Positions 10,561 to 22,460 of a stretch of 64,000 bases of DNA are shown here, piece after piece (the first letter of the stretch is position 1; each line of letters starts with the position of its first letter). A program made the position numbers and the translations under genes. The notes under the pieces were generated by a model, which did not search any database, was not told the DNA's origin, and worked only from the letters and a program-made list of their open reading frames with translations. The stretch is from Diphasiastrum complanatum. Taxonomy: Eukaryota > Streptophyta > Lycopodiopsida > Lycopodiales > Lycopodiaceae. The DNA lies in NCBI GenBank assembly GCA_029204225.1, contig CM055109.1, positions 4,120,299-4,184,298 of the forward strand, written 5' to 3'.

Positions 10561-11749
10561 TGGTTGGATAATGCATGTAGCTGAGTATCGGATCCATGAC
10601 TCCCATTGACAAGCTGGGAAATACACACTGCAACCTGAGTAACACTTCTGTCTAGTAACTGTTCTAATAAAGAAGAAGATCCATAAGAACCGTAACTACA
10701 GAAGAAAGAACAAAGAAGTAAAGAAACCCAAAGAATCGTGCTCACAAATAGAGTGGAATCTGTGAACACTGGAAGAGGTAATCTTCGATTAATAACATTT
10801 AATAGTGTTTTTGTTTTTTTTTCTTAATTATATTTCTAATAACTAATCTTTGATTAATGACATTTAACTGCATTTTTATTTTGTTCAGTTTAAATGCCTG
10901 AAGGTCTCCCCAATGGAGATAATGCACTTCAGGCAACAGACCATAAAGCTTGTGATCAAAAATTCATATCCAGCTGCAGTGGCAGAGTGTTCTCCACCCA
11001 AGCAACTTCCAACTGGAGAAATGGATTTAGAGATCATTTATTAGCATATATTTTAGAGGTCATAGATTGGCATTCCTTGATGTGGATGAGACACATGTAC
11101 AGAAAAGATTTTATGCAAATATTTTTACATTTTTCTATGGGTGTTATAACATGTTTGTTTTCTTGTTATTATCTCAAGTTATTATTCTTTCATCTTCTAT
11201 GGTGTTCCTACATGTAAGTTTTTCATAGCCTTGGTCTACCTTGCCTTGTTGTAGCAAAGCTTAGATCAGATCATCTTATGAACATATCCAAATATGCCAA
11301 GACAAGGACAATACAGACCAAGGGAATGAAGACCAAAAATATATCCGATATATCTGAGACATCAACAAGGGTAAGCCGATATGTCTGATTGTAGTGGTCA
11401 CTAGAGTTCAATTGCCGAAAGATCTCCCCAATGGAGACAATGACATTTCCTGCGGGAGACAATGAATCTTGTTATCGAAAACCCATATTGTCTAGTTGCA
11501 ATTACATTGTGTTCTGCACCATGGAAATGGAGATCATAGAAATGAAAGAGCCTCCAAGACGGGCAACATAAGAGTATTCGGGCGGTCCAATCACATTTGT
11601 TTGTTCTACCAAGCGAGATATTTGAAAATCACAAAAATTTGGCCAGAAAAGCTGAATACAATTTCCCTCGTCAACCACTGTTACAATTCCTCGCAGATGG
11701 ACACCATTCATTGGGACACATAACATTTGAAAGCATGCAAAATCAAAAA
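10561..11749. other. No recognised gene; two short similar stretches
   Basis: No retroelement domain or host gene was recognised here. Two stretches about 500 bp apart (10893-11040 and 11405-11555) share GTCTCCCCAATGGAGA-type sequence and flanking similarity (MPEGLPNGDN versus LPKDLPNGDN in one frame), suggesting an old local duplication. Short ORFs at 10894-11217 and 11496-11723 have no recognised motif. Confidence 0.4.
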
Positions 11750-12490
11750 CAAAATCTTGACAAAGGGCCCATTTTGAGTTTTAATATCCCCTAATGAGTA
11801 TCCTTACCATTCTATTATAGGATCTCTTATGTATGCCATAATCTGTACCAGGCCAGACATAGCTTTTGCAGTCAACTCTCTCAGTTAGTTTATGACTAAT
11901 CCTGGTGTAATACATTGGAAGGCTCTTATCAGAGTCATGAGATATCTTTGAGCTACTATGGACTTTTGCATTTGTTATGGAGCAGTCGGCAATGACAAAC
12001 TCAATTGTCTGAGTGGTTACACAGATGCAAGTTGGGCAGGAGATGTAGACACTCATAAATCCACTTTCGGATTTACATTCTTCCTCAACAATGGTCCAAT
12101 TTTTTGGAACAGTCGCAAGCAATCTTCAATGGTTCTATCTTCCACTGAATCAGAGTATATTGCAACCTCTCAAGCTACAAAGGAAGCAATTTGGTTGAGG
12201 AACTTATTCTCAGATATTGATCTGACTCAAAATGCTCTGACGACATTATTTTGTGATAATCAAAGTGCCATTGCTTTATCAGCCAACTCTAGATTTCATT
12301 CTAGGAGTAAGCACATTGAACTGAAGTATCATTTCATTATAAGCAAAGTTCTCAACAAAGAGGTCAGATTCTAGTATTGTAGAACTCAAGATATGACAAC
12401 AAATATTTTTACCAAAGCATTAAGTTTGGAAGCACACAAAAGATTTTATGTAGAACTAAGTTTGAAGGCCAAGGCATTCAATGATTCAGA
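11750..12490 (+). pseudogene. Ty1/copia RT end and RNase H, 5'-truncated
   Basis: This is the C-terminal part of a copia polyprotein. It starts abruptly near 11750 and reads YHSIIGSLMYAIICTRPDIA, then after two stops YTDASWAGDVDTHKS and SSTESEYIATSQATKEAIWL (RNase H). Then follow LFCDNQSAIALSANSRFHSR and, after a further stop near 12373, NIFTKALS. The order is that of plant copia RNase H. Four in-frame stops are visible. It is followed by a polypurine tract and LTR, so this is the 3' end of a dead element. Confidence 0.88.
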
Positions 12491-13641
12491 TTAAGAGGGA
12501 GTGTTGGATTATTCTCCTTCATACTATTCGACTAATCGGTTTTAATCTTCATCCATTGTTTATCCAATTCTAAGAATTGTTTCGTGTTTTTATACAGTCT
12601 GCAGAATTGCAAGTGTTTTTACATAGTCTGCAGAAATACACGCAGTTTGACAACAGTGTCACATTTTTCGCCTATCAGGAATCTCGTTTAAAAATGCAGT
12701 GTCGTCTTTTTCGCCTGTCAGGATTTATGAGTAAATATGCAAAGTCACATTTTTGCATTTTTTAAAGTGCCTCAAATGTTAAGGAAATGACTCTGGCAAA
12801 GTGAGATTTAAATACAATGTAGGGGTTTTCACAAAAAGTCGACATTGTCGTCATTTTATGACACTGTCGCATGTGGCAGTTTTAGTTCATTTCTGCAGAG
12901 TAACAATTTTAGTTCATTTATACAGACAGACTATTTACGGCCAATGTTCACTGCTTATCAACAATCAATTTTTGAGAAGGAACTGGATGAATGCCAACGG
13001 ACACCAGCCAACTGGCAATCGCATTTGACGACCTAATTACTTAGTATAAAGTAGCTATTCATACATCTCTTTTATCATCTGAATGTTATTGTGAATCGTG
13101 AAGTGGTTGAGTGTTATTACACAACGCTTCTTACGCTCTATGAAGCAGATTATTCACAATCAAAGAGTATTGTTGTTAGCTCTCTATCAAGCTTTCAAGC
13201 TTGAACTCTCTTGAGCATTCTAGCTCAGTCTTTTAGAGATTTATTTTAGGGTTGCTATTGCGCTACTGCTTATCAGCAGAGTTGCTTATTATCAGACTTA
13301 TTTTCAATTACTCAGAGACAACTTAGAGTGCGCGATTTCTATCCGCCATTGTATTGCACTCATTAGCATCTGATTTACTTTTTCTGAATCAATACTATCT
13401 TCTTATTGCGTTCAGTATATGTCAGCATGCATGCATCTCTGTATTGCTTTTGTAACTGATAGAAATTGTCTGAGAATTCAATACTTTATGTTTGGCTACG
13501 TAATCAGCATGTTTGGAATGTTTGGATGGATGCTGGTTTGCATTTATCTATTATGGTTTTTGCATAGTAGTGTTAAAATTCCATTTTAGAGTTAGTTTTG
13601 GAAGAATTTTTATAATATTGTGTGGATTTCTTGCTTGTAAT
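12491..13641 (+). repeat. 3' LTR of the copia fragment, with polypurine tract
   Basis: The polypurine tract TTAAGAGGGAG (12491-12501) precedes an LTR starting TGTTGGATTATTC at 12502. A TATA-like ACTTAGTATAAAGTAG lies near 13037. The 3' end is uncertain: it could be CA near 13480, or the LTR could extend to the insertion point of the next copia element at 13641. No second copy is in the window. Confidence 0.6.
13637..13641. repeat. Target site duplication GTAAT, left
   Basis: GTAAT immediately precedes the 5' LTR at 13642, and the same GTAAT follows the 3' LTR at 18244-18248. This is a perfect 5-bp duplication, the length expected for copia integration. Confidence 0.9.
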
Positions 13642-14054
13642 TGTTGAAAATTGTCACTTCTCACTTGACATTGGTTTTGTAAATATCGATCAAACATTAG
13701 AATAATGTTGATGATCTTATTTCACACGTGTGGAGCCTGTTCCCACGTGTGAAAGGATGTACTTTTCATGCTTGTATATATCTAAATTGATTTTGTATCA
13801 ATCTAGTTAGTGTGAACATGATATGATTAGTTTTTAGTCAAGTTGACTAGTCACCTAGAAATTAGCTTTTCCTTGCATGTGCATGAGTAAATGCTCCCAC
13901 ATGGCAAGTGGATGTTCACACGTGTGTATAGAGTACTAGAAGATAAGAGTTGATCATTTTTCTTAGATCCTATTTTGTAGGGAATATTCCTACATTGTAG
14001 GAGCCTAGCTTTTTGGACTTTAGCCATGTTCTAGAAGGTCAACTTTGGATAAGG
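13642..14054 (+). repeat. 5' LTR of family A, 3'-truncated
   Basis: This matches the first 413 or so bp of the LTR at 17384-18243 and then stops at AACTTTGGATAAGG, where gag sequence begins. The missing part covers about 450 bp of LTR, the primer-binding site and the leader. CACACGTGTG occurs at 13723 and 13917. Confidence 0.88.
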
Positions 14055-14615
14055 CTTCTACACCTCAAGACAAGAATGGATAGCATGTCACTTAATGTAG
14101 GAGAGGACAAAGCTAGCTTTACATCTACAGGCAAGAAGAAGCAACATCCATTCAAGAAAAATCAAGGCAAGGAGGCCGAGATGAAGAATGGAGGATCTAC
14201 TTCCAAAGGCAAAGTGAAGAACAAGGCAAAACCCAAGTGTTTCTTTTGTGGAAAGAAAGGACACTTTGCCTCAGAATGCTACTTGAAGAAAAATCAACAA
14301 GCCAATGGAGATCAAGGGAAGATTTCTCAAGAGGAAGAAGATGAGGATGGATTCAACACATCATTGATGGTTGCATCTACACCAACTTCAAGTCAAGACA
14401 CATGGTGGATTAATAGTGGGGCTAGTTCCCACATGTCTTTTAACAAGCATTATTTTTCTACTCTTCTATCTTGTAATGACTCTAAGAAGTCAATATACAT
14501 TGCTAGTGATCAAGCATGCAAGATAGATGGCATAGGATCTATACCTCTTTGCTTAGGCACATCTAAAAGGATAGATCTAGATAATGTTTTGTATGTTCCT
14601 ACCATTTTTGCTTAG
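14055..14615 (+). pseudogene. Copia gag C-terminus and protease
   Basis: The open frame 14013-14615 begins inside the truncated LTR and passes without a stop into gag. It carries a basic Lys-rich region, an intact CCHC zinc knuckle CFFCGKKGHFASEC that would bind RNA, and an acidic linker. The protease motif WWINSGASSHM follows, with Asn where most copia elements have the catalytic Asp (DSGAS). The frame ends shortly after the protease at 14613-14615, and the remainder is frameshifted. The N-terminal gag is deleted. The D-to-N change by itself would inactivate the protease. Confidence 0.9.
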
Positions 14616-15300
14616 TGTAGGACAATTAATGGACAATGGACTAGATGTACATTTCAAGAATGGAGTTTGTTCCATCTTGAAAAATGATAAGTGCATAGGA
14701 TAGACTTTTTAAGTTGGATGCTAATGTTGCAAGTGAAAGTGTGAACTTGGCTAGGGAGGAGCTATCTCAAGTGGAGCTATGGCATAAGAGATTAGGCCAT
14801 CCTAATCTTCAATCTATGGAGTTAATGGCAAGCAAGGAACTAGCTCTCGGCCTACCAAGAGCCTTCAAGAAGTGTGGAAAGATGTGTGAGGCATGTGGCC
14901 TTGCAAATTCACAAAAATCTTCTTACAAGAAATCTTCATCAAGATCTCTCTCTCCCTTGGATCTCATACATTCTGATGTACATAGTTTTTCACATGCAAG
15001 TAATGGAGGTGCCTTGATGTATGTAGCTTTTATAGATGATTGTACTAGATTCACATGGATTGAGTTACTATCAAAGAAAAGTCTTGTTTATGAAGCTTTC
15101 ATTAAGTTCAAGTCTCTAGTAGAGAAACAACTTAGTACTTCCATCAAATCACTAAGATGTGATACACCCCCAATAAAATGAAAGACTTTTCTGAGATCAA
15201 TGGCATTAAGTTGCAATACACTTGTTCCTACATCCCCCAAAAAAATGGGGTGGCCGAGAGGAAAAATAGGAGTCTATGTGAGGTGCAAAGTCTTTAAGAC
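14616..15300 (+). pseudogene. Copia GAG-pre-integrase and integrase core, broken
   Basis: An open frame at 14714-15181 contains the pre-integrase motif LWHKRLGHPNLQSM, the CEACGLANSQKSSY zinc-binding part, and integrase LDLIHSDVHSF (first Asp), FIDDCTRFTWIELL. The frame is lost at RCDTPP, where the second catalytic Asp and the GGEY motif should be. Sequence related to the Glu region (KNGVAERKNRSLCE) is readable about 15240-15285 in another frame. Integrase is therefore inactive. Confidence 0.9.
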
Positions 15301-15836
15301 TTGATGCATCACTTTCCATCTCATTTTGGGGAGAAGCTATAACATGTGCTAATTACTTGTGTAATAGACTTCCTAGTAGTGCTATAGATGGGATCTCACC
15401 TTATCAAGCCTTGTTTGATAAGAAACCCAATGTAAAAGATCTTAAGATCTTTGGATGTATTTGTTATGTTCACATCCCTTTGGAGACTAGAAGGAAAGAA
15501 GATGCTACCTCCTTCAAAGGGATCTTTGTTGGCTATGGAGAAAATAGCAAGGGCTATAGGATATATGATCCTATATCCAAGAAAGTAAAGGTAAGCAAGG
15601 ATGTACTTTTTGATGAGTCACAATTTGCTAAGAGCTTGTCAAATGGACCTAACCCATTGTGCATTGAAGATCTTGACAAACCCGAGGAGGATCTTGACAA
15701 ACCCGAGGATGGAGACATGGATCCAAGTCAAAAGGGGCCGAGAAGATCATCAAGAAGCAAGGCCAAGCCCTCAAGGCTCACCTATGTGGACAAGGGAAGG
15801 AAGACTCTACACCTTCTACCTCTTACTCCTTCTTAG
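15301..15836 (+). pseudogene. Copia integrase C-terminal region and linker to RT
   Basis: The frame 15357-15836 reads MCNRLPSSAIDGISPYQALF, LKIFGCICYVHIP, and RRKEDATSFKGIFVGYG, all conserved positions after the copia integrase core. It then passes into a linker that contains a duplicated ILTNPRR/DLDKPEED segment (15670-15710) and an RRSSRSKAKPSRLTYVDKG motif preceding RT. It ends with a stop at 15834-15836. Confidence 0.88.
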
Positions 15837-16480
15837 CTACATTGCTTGAAGAACCATCATCTTTTGAAGAAGGATATAAATCTAAAGTTTGGAGAGATGC
15901 AATGCAAGTAGAGTATGATGCATTAGAAGAAAATCATACTTGGAATCTTGTAAGTCTTCCAAAAGGGAAGAAATCACTTGCATGTAAGTGGATTTATAGA
16001 ATAAAGTACAATCAAGATGGATCTATTGGTAAGTACAAAGCTAGGCTTGTTGCTAAGGGATTTTGAAGAAACAATTGCACATGTAGCTAAGCTTGTAACC
16101 ATTAGATTAATCATTTGCATTGCTACTTTGTTCAAGTGGGACCTCTACCAAATGGATGTGACAAATGCCTTCTTGAATGGCTTCTTAGAAGAGGAAATCT
16201 ACATGATGCAACCCGAGGGCTTCATCAAGGTTGGTGAGGAGCAAAAGGTGTGCTACTTAAGGAAGAGCCTATATGGCTTGAAGCAAGCACCTAGAGCTTG
16301 GTACTCTAGGTTGCATGATTTTCTCTATTCTCTTGGCTTTGTACTAAGTGCTTATGAACCTTCTTTATATTTCAAAAAGGAATGATCATCATTTTGGTAC
16401 TTTATGTTGATGACATCATTTTGACAGGAAATGATGATGAAGGCATAAGCAAAGTAAAAGTGATTTATCTAGTGAGTTCA
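15837..16480 (+). pseudogene. Copia reverse transcriptase, frameshifted
   Basis: The start of RT is read at 15842-16066 (AMQVEYDALEENHTWNLV, ACKWIYRIKYNQDGSIGKYK, ARLVAKGF). A small deletion near 16063 removes the residues between KGF and EET. RT continues in another frame to 16385 (LYQMDVTNAFLNG, LYGLKQAPRAWYSRL). Another shift occurs near 16383, and the active-site segment LYVDDIILTG is readable at about 16402-16431. RT is inactive. Confidence 0.9.
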
Positions 16481-16482
16481 AG

Positions 16483-17370
16483 ATGGTAGATCTAGGCTTC
16501 CTAAAGTTTATACTTGGGATAGAATTGTCTAGAAGTAGCATTTGTACTTTCATGAGTCAATCTACGTATGCTACTTCCATTCTTGAAAGATTTGGTATGA
16601 AAGATTGTAAGGGAATTGACACCCCTATGGAACATGTTGTGAAAGCAACTAATGAAGGTGATGAAGCATCCTTTGAGGACATCACCCTCTTTAGGAAGCT
16701 TATAGGCTCTCTAATCTATTTGACCATCAATAGACCTGACTTAAGTTTTTGTGTAAGCAAGTTGAGTCAAAGTATGCAAGCTCCTTTAGTTCATCATTGG
16801 AAAAGTGCCAAAAGAGTACTTAGATATGTTTCTAGTACTAGATTTTTTGGCATACTTTATGAAGGATCTAACTTGCACTTGAGAGCCTACTCGGATTCAG
16901 ATTTTGCAGGTGACAAGATGAATAGGAAGTCCATTAGTGCATTTGCAACATTTCTTTGTGGAGGAGTAATATCTTGGCTTTCCAAAAAGCAAGATACAAT
17001 CTCACTATCTTCTTGTGAAGCCGAGTACAAGGCATTGACTTCAACAACCAAAGAGCTCCTATGGCTAAGAAGACTCTTGATGGAACTACATGTGCTAGAC
17101 GTCAAGGAGATCCCTTACATATTTTGTGACAATCAAGCTTCTCAACAAATTGCTTCAAATCCTATCTTCCATGCTAGAACAAACCATATTGAGATAGCTC
17201 ACCACTTTGTGAGGGAGAAGGTACAATCCAAGGAGGTGCAACTACATCATATACCATCATTCGAATGCATAGCTGATATCTTAACCAAGCCATTGTCCAA
17301 AGATCCATTTTTTAAGTTAAGATATGCTCTTGAAATTGTAGATAGATGTACATTAGATTTGCCAAGTTAG
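16483..17370 (+). pseudogene. Copia RT C-terminus and RNase H
   Basis: This 295-codon open frame holds the thumb of RT (DLGFLKFILGIELSRS) and the conserved IDTPMEH and LIGSLIYLTINRPDLSFCVS segments. It then carries a full RNase H domain: AYSDSDFAGDKMNRKS, ISLSSCEAEYKALTSTTKEL, YIFCDNQASQQIASNPIFH and ADILTKPLSKDPF. It ends with a natural stop just before the polypurine tract. This part is intact, but the upstream polyprotein is broken. Confidence 0.93.
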
Positions 17371-18243
17371 AAGTGAGGAGGAGTGTTGAAAATTGTCACT
17401 TCTCACTTGCATTGGTTTTGTAAATATTGATCAAACATTAGAATAATGTTGATGATCTGATTTCACACGTGTGAAGCCTGTTCCCACGTGTGAAAGGATG
17501 TACTTTTCATGCTTGTATATATCTAAATTGATTTTGTATCAATCTAGTTAGTGTGAACATGACATGACTAGTTTTTAGTCAAGTTGACTAGTCACCTAGA
17601 AATTAGCTTTTCCTTGCATGTGCATGAGTGAATGCTCCCACATGGCAAGTGGATGTTCACACGTGTGTATAGAGTACTAGAAAATAAGAGTTGACCATTT
17701 TTCTTAGATCCTATTTTGTAGGGAATATTCCTATATTCTAGGAGACTAGCTTTTTGGATTTTAGCCATATTCTAGAAGGTCAACTTTGGATAAGGATCAA
17801 GGATGGATCAAACGGATAGATCTGAGTGATGTGGCACTCTTCACACGTGTGAAGACTTGCTGGACTGTACCAGACTCGTGGATGTACTTGATCCATAAAA
17901 GGATCATCATTTTGCTAAGAAAATTGATGACACTTTTGCATTCTACACTTTGGTGAGGTTTCTAGTCATTTGTCTTGTGATTTCTATGAATGATTGCTAT
18001 CTAGGATTATTGTACTTGTTGTTTCAGGTGCAAGCCGTACTGTGGACAGTACTCCACACGTGTGAGGCCGCTCTCACTAGTTAATGATGTGTTGATCCAT
18101 TGCTCTTGCTTAAATCCAAGTGTAGTGAATCTAGATCAAGATCTAATGTGTAGAACTTGATAGATCCATTGATTAAGCAACCAATAACTCTCTATGATTG
18201 TAAAGTACAATCATTATTGTCCTAAAAACTATAAAATTTATCA
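17371..18243 (+). repeat. Polypurine tract and 3' LTR of family A
   Basis: The purine tract AAGTGAGGAGGAG ends at 17383. The LTR (17384-18243, 860 bp) starts TGTTGAAAATTG and ends AAATTTATCA. CACACGTGTG occurs at 17464, 17658, 17842 and 18055. The right-hand target duplication GTAAT is at 18244-18248. Confidence 0.93.
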
Positions 18244-18248
18244 GTAAT

Positions 18249-18725
18249 CACTTGAGATTGATTAGCAAGAAAGGTAAGACAAAACATCATTCCTAAGATC
18301 CATCTGGATCTGAAGAAATCAGAGAAACAATGAAAATCATTCATTTTCTACAATTTGGAGACAAAAGAGGACAAAAATCTTCATCAATCAATGATAACTT
18401 TATGTTCCCTTGCAACCAACCTTTGCCAACTTGTAGGCAGGACTACCTTGATGCCATGTGGCTACAAGTTGATCTTCTCACAACTAGGTCAGCGAAAGTT
18501 AATTCTAAAAATAGAAGGCCTAGTGAACGTTCTCTAAGTTTTTGATAATTTTTTGTATGGAAAGTTTACTTCTTTGTAAGGATATCAGATCTCGAAGTAG
18601 AATCTTCGCCTAAACCTTCGCCAGTATTATCAATCATTTTCTCATACTAGTTTTGGTAAAACAGTGAGTCAGGTGAGAGTTAGTGAATATTTCTTGAGTG
18701 TTTGAACAATTTTTTGTGAAAAACT
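18249..18725. other. No recognised gene
   Basis: This resumes the sequence interrupted by the family A insertion. It carries CCTTCGCC and related motifs also seen around 20230-20520, so the two may be parts of one repeat family. No domain was recognised in any frame. Confidence 0.4.
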
Positions 18726-19911
18726 TCAATTTTTCAACAAAAATATAACTATCTCTCTTTCCTCTTGGACAGATGCCGATTCTTGAACAAGGTAGGCTGC
18801 AAACTTGTCGATATACCAGTTAAGTGGTCTGTTGGTTCTTAAAGATCTTCTGTGTAATAAAGGAAGTTGATCATTTCTATCATACTGTAGTTGCTGATCT
18901 ACAACATCATCTCTCGATTCATCATTGATTTGTTGTTCATCAAAAGTAGAAGAGCTTGGACCTTCAATGGGAATAGTCCCATGAGGAACTGGAAAGTTCA
19001 ATGCATCAGGAGAATCTAATAGGTCGGCTACATGGGGACTGCCTTTTCCATTGAGGTCTTGAATCTAATCTTTGATGAAGCACCCCGGCTAGTGAATATC
19101 TTCGACTCGATGGGATCAAAAAACTTGTAGGGTTGATTTGCAGTAGTGTAGCTGATGAAAACACATTTGATACTCGAGAATTCAAGCTTCTTCCAGAGAT
19201 CACGAGGTATCTGCACAAAAGCAGGACATCCAAAAACTCATAAGTTTGATAAAGAAGATTTGGTACATGTCCAAACCTTGAATGGTGTTTTGTCTGAGAG
19301 GCCTTTAGTAGGACATCTGTTCTGAGTATAGGTTGCAATTGAAACAGCTTCAGTCCAGAAGCACTTCAGAAGTGTCGCATGTGATAACATGCACTTTGCC
19401 GATTCGACTAAGGTTCTGTTCTTTCTCTCAGTAAGACCATTTTACTGAGGCGAATAGAAGGTGACGTATCTTTGCTCAATGCCATTGTTAAAGCAATACT
19501 CCTTGAATTCGGTGGAGATGTATTCTCCCCCGTTATCTGACCTCAGTGCTTTAATTCGTTTGCCAGTTTGATTTTCAGCATGCTCTTTGAATTGTCTAAA
19601 TTTGATGAAAGCCTCTAATTTCTGTTTAATGAAATAAACAACTGTTCTTCTAGAGAATTCGTCAATAGAGGTAATGAAATACTTTTCATCTAGCAAAGGA
19701 GGAGTTTCCATATGTCTACATATATCTGTATGAACAACATCTAACAGATCTTTTGATGCATGCATATGGTTTGATCTAAAAGGAATCCTAGCCTGCTTTC
19801 CAAAGATGCAGCTATGACAAACATGGAGATTGACCTTACTAGAAGGATAGTCGAGATCAAGATCCATGGGTTGTCTGGACATGTTCAACAACCGATTACG
19901 CAAGTTTTGAC
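18726..19911 (-). pseudogene. Ty1/copia integrase fragment, decayed
   Basis: Read on the minus strand from 19903, this contains a pre-integrase CHSCIFGKQARIPF zinc-binding piece, integrase VVHTDICRHME, ITSIDEFSRRTVVYFIKQK, ALRSDNGGEYISTEF and FYSPQ. After a stop comes a continuation through NRTLVESAKCML and KCVFISYTTANQPYKFFDP (down to 19006). The final ORF (18726-19001) is an acidic linker ending in RRSLRTNRPLNWY, as found before copia RT. RT and gag are missing, so it is a truncated remnant. Confidence 0.85.
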
Positions 19912-21856
19912 AGCCTGTTCCGCCAGTTCAGGAAGCCTGATCTCAATAGTTTTTTAATTTTATTGTTTTTCAATTTTTTGTTTTCAGTACTTAAATTGCT
20001 GAGTTTTTTTGGAAAAAGACAGTTAAAAAAAAAAAGACAAGCAAAAATCGAGCAAAGACTGATGGGCAAAAGTCAGAAAGTCATCAGCATGTGAAAAAGG
20101 AAGCACAGTATTTGTTGATGGAAAATGACTTAGAAACTCATTGAGTTGGTCAGATATGGCCTATACAGTACCAGAAACCTTCGTTGAGCTCTCAGACTAT
20201 ACATCCACTCTAGATTTATCTAATTTGAGGTGGGCGAAGTTCCTGTCAAGGGAAAATCTAGTTTTTGAGTTAGGCAAAGGTCTAGTGATATGCCATTTTG
20301 GGAAATTTTGTCGAGTACCTTAAGCTCATTATGAATCTTTGCCAACCTGCTAGATGATCTTAAAATGTCCAAATTAGGTCGTTGATAGGTTCAAATTGTG
20401 AAAAAAAACATTTATGACAGTACTAGACGAAGGACCCTCCTGGGCGAAGGTTCATCCTTTGCCAGCCCTGAAAAACATTCGTCTGATAGGTTCAGATCCC
20501 CAGAAACCTTCGTCGAGATTTTTATAGCGTAATTTCACAGTATTGTACATGCCTGCAAATTTTTGTTCAAAACTGATCAGCCAAACTAGTATTCAGTGTA
20601 ATGGACCCACCAAATTCACCTATAAGTTGACTGAATTCGATTCATTCCTCACTTGTGCTAGCGAAGATCTTGCAAATTTTTCTTGCAACCAAAGCCTTCC
20701 AAAAATTTCTGACTTGCTTTCTGATACACTTTCACGCGTCTTACATTTCCTTTTTGCTCATCATGTCTTCTACCGATACTTCCCAGTCTTTGTGCTATAC
20801 TATCCATTGTGATGTCCCATCTGCAATGGACATTGTGATCCTTCCTAGCACAAGCATGGTTGTTTAGTGGATGACCCTTGCGGAGCCTCTGCTCACTGCA
20901 ATGGGTATTCATGAGAGAGTTTTTTCTGGCAGAATCAATATGGATTTCATCACTCCTGCCTTCAGTATGTGGAAGGAAGAGAAATCTTAATTTTATATCA
21001 CTTTTCAGGGAGCCACACACAAGGTGCGCATCACTGAGGCTGCCCTTGTAGCCATAGGTATAGCATATGGTACACAAGCCTCACCCAATCACAAGCAGAC
21101 TAAACATGCCATCAAGCCATACATTGACCTCACCAATGATCTGCACTGGACCAATGACAGAAGCCTTCTGAAAGCCATCACTGAGCCTTCAATACACGTT
21201 GCTGCCCAGCTATTGAACAACTTCCTGATGGTTGGCAACCTCAGGAAAGGCCGCATCACGTCACAGATCCTCCCTAGGATAGTGGAGTCCTATGCCAAGT
21301 TGTCCAAAGCCCCTCTTGAACCATATAATTGATTCAAGACTATTTTTGGTGAGCTCAAACGAGTATTAAGGGCAATACTAAGCAGCAGTTCGTTGTTGGC
21401 TCTTTATTGTCTCTTCTAGCCACTTCTCACCTAGAAAACAAAATCCATGGCTTCCACCTGGATTCTGTGCTTTCGGTCTACAAAGAAGCACCGACTGAGT
21501 CGTCTCATCAGGCCTCGAGTTCTCATAGTCATCATCGTCCACGCAGCGAGATCGTCATTCCTGACTCACCTTTTGTGTCACGACGTCGCACTAGGCATAC
21601 ATCGTCAGCTGCGCTTCCACCTCCTGCTGTTGTTCGCACTGAACTTCCCATTCCCCCCGTCTCTGATGCTTCCCTCACCTCTGCTTTCACACAAGGACAG
21701 TCTGTGACCATTAGGGCTACCATTCCCATCACAGCTGCCCAGGCCGCCTCACCCCCGCACACCGAAGCCACATCACCAAACACACAGTTTTTTCATGGAT
21801 ATGTTCGATGATTCCGACCCCCTTGGGGCCACCAAATTTTTTGAAATGCCCCAGAG
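19912..21856 (+). other. Unassigned region with two possible exons or ORFs
   Basis: No retroelement domain was recognised. Around 20740-20990 a frame reads MSSTDTSQSLCYTIHC, then after a stop FITPAFSMWKEEK. A TTTTATATCACTTTTCAG sequence before 21009 resembles an intron end, after which 21024-21332 stays open (VGNLRKGRITSQILPRIVES). A Ser/Pro/His-rich ORF follows at 21407-21811 (HQASSSHSHHRPRSEIVIPD). The arrangement recalls an extra ORF of a gypsy element or a decayed host gene. I do not recognise it. Confidence 0.35.
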
Positions 21857-22450
21857 AAAAATCTAACTTCTCACTATGAGAATTGAATGTCAGAAATAAT
21901 TCTAAGTACTTAGTATCAAAAAAACAGCCTGCTCTCGAGTAGAGAGAGAAAAATCAATGAAACAGAACTCGGGTAGAGAGAGAATGAGTCCAAATTACCA
22001 AAATCTCATTATTCACAATATGGCAAAACATGCCAAGCTTTCCCTACATGAGAAAGACTCGCATTCCTACAGTGGAGTTGCATGGAAAGTCCACTTAACT
22101 GAACTAATTCACCTACCAGAGATTCACATGTGTAACTGCATGCATGGATGTTGCATGTACTGCATGTCAACTCATAAAATTGCCTAGACATGTGTAGATC
22201 ACAGAAACCACTTTTTGCATGTTGCATGCACTGATTGCATGTGGCTTGCATGCATAAAGTATGACATTGCATGCTATCTAAACTTCTGCATGTCATCAAA
22301 ATTGAATCTACCTAGTCAAATCCGACTTATACTAGAAGGTTATGTGCTCAGTTCACATACCTTTTATGTACAACATGAAATATATTGAAAATAACCATGG
22401 ACATGGCCCCAAACTTGAGATAGGAAGATAATATTTTAATAATCTTCACA
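21857..22450 (-). repeat. 3' LTR of the minus-strand copia element, outer end missing
   Basis: This is about 95% like 27900-28487. On the minus strand it starts TGTGAAGATTATTAAAATATT just after the polypurine tract TAAGGAGGAG (22451-22460). Similarity is lost near 21857, where the last 145 bp or so of the LTR should be. Two CTCTCTCTACCCGAG-like motifs are present. Confidence 0.88.
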
Positions 22451-22460
22451 CTCCTCCTTA

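Larger units (their letters stand above)
13642..18243 (+). mobile_element. Ty1/copia element, family A, complete insertion with internal deletions
   Basis: This 4.6-kb copia element is bounded by family A LTR sequence and the GTAAT duplication. Its order is truncated 5' LTR, gag end with zinc knuckle, protease, integrase, RT, RNase H, polypurine tract and 3' LTR. The primer-binding site, the second half of the 5' LTR and most of gag are missing, so it cannot transpose. It is inserted in older copia LTR-derived sequence. The minus-strand LTR at 334-1195 belongs to the same family. Confidence 0.93.
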
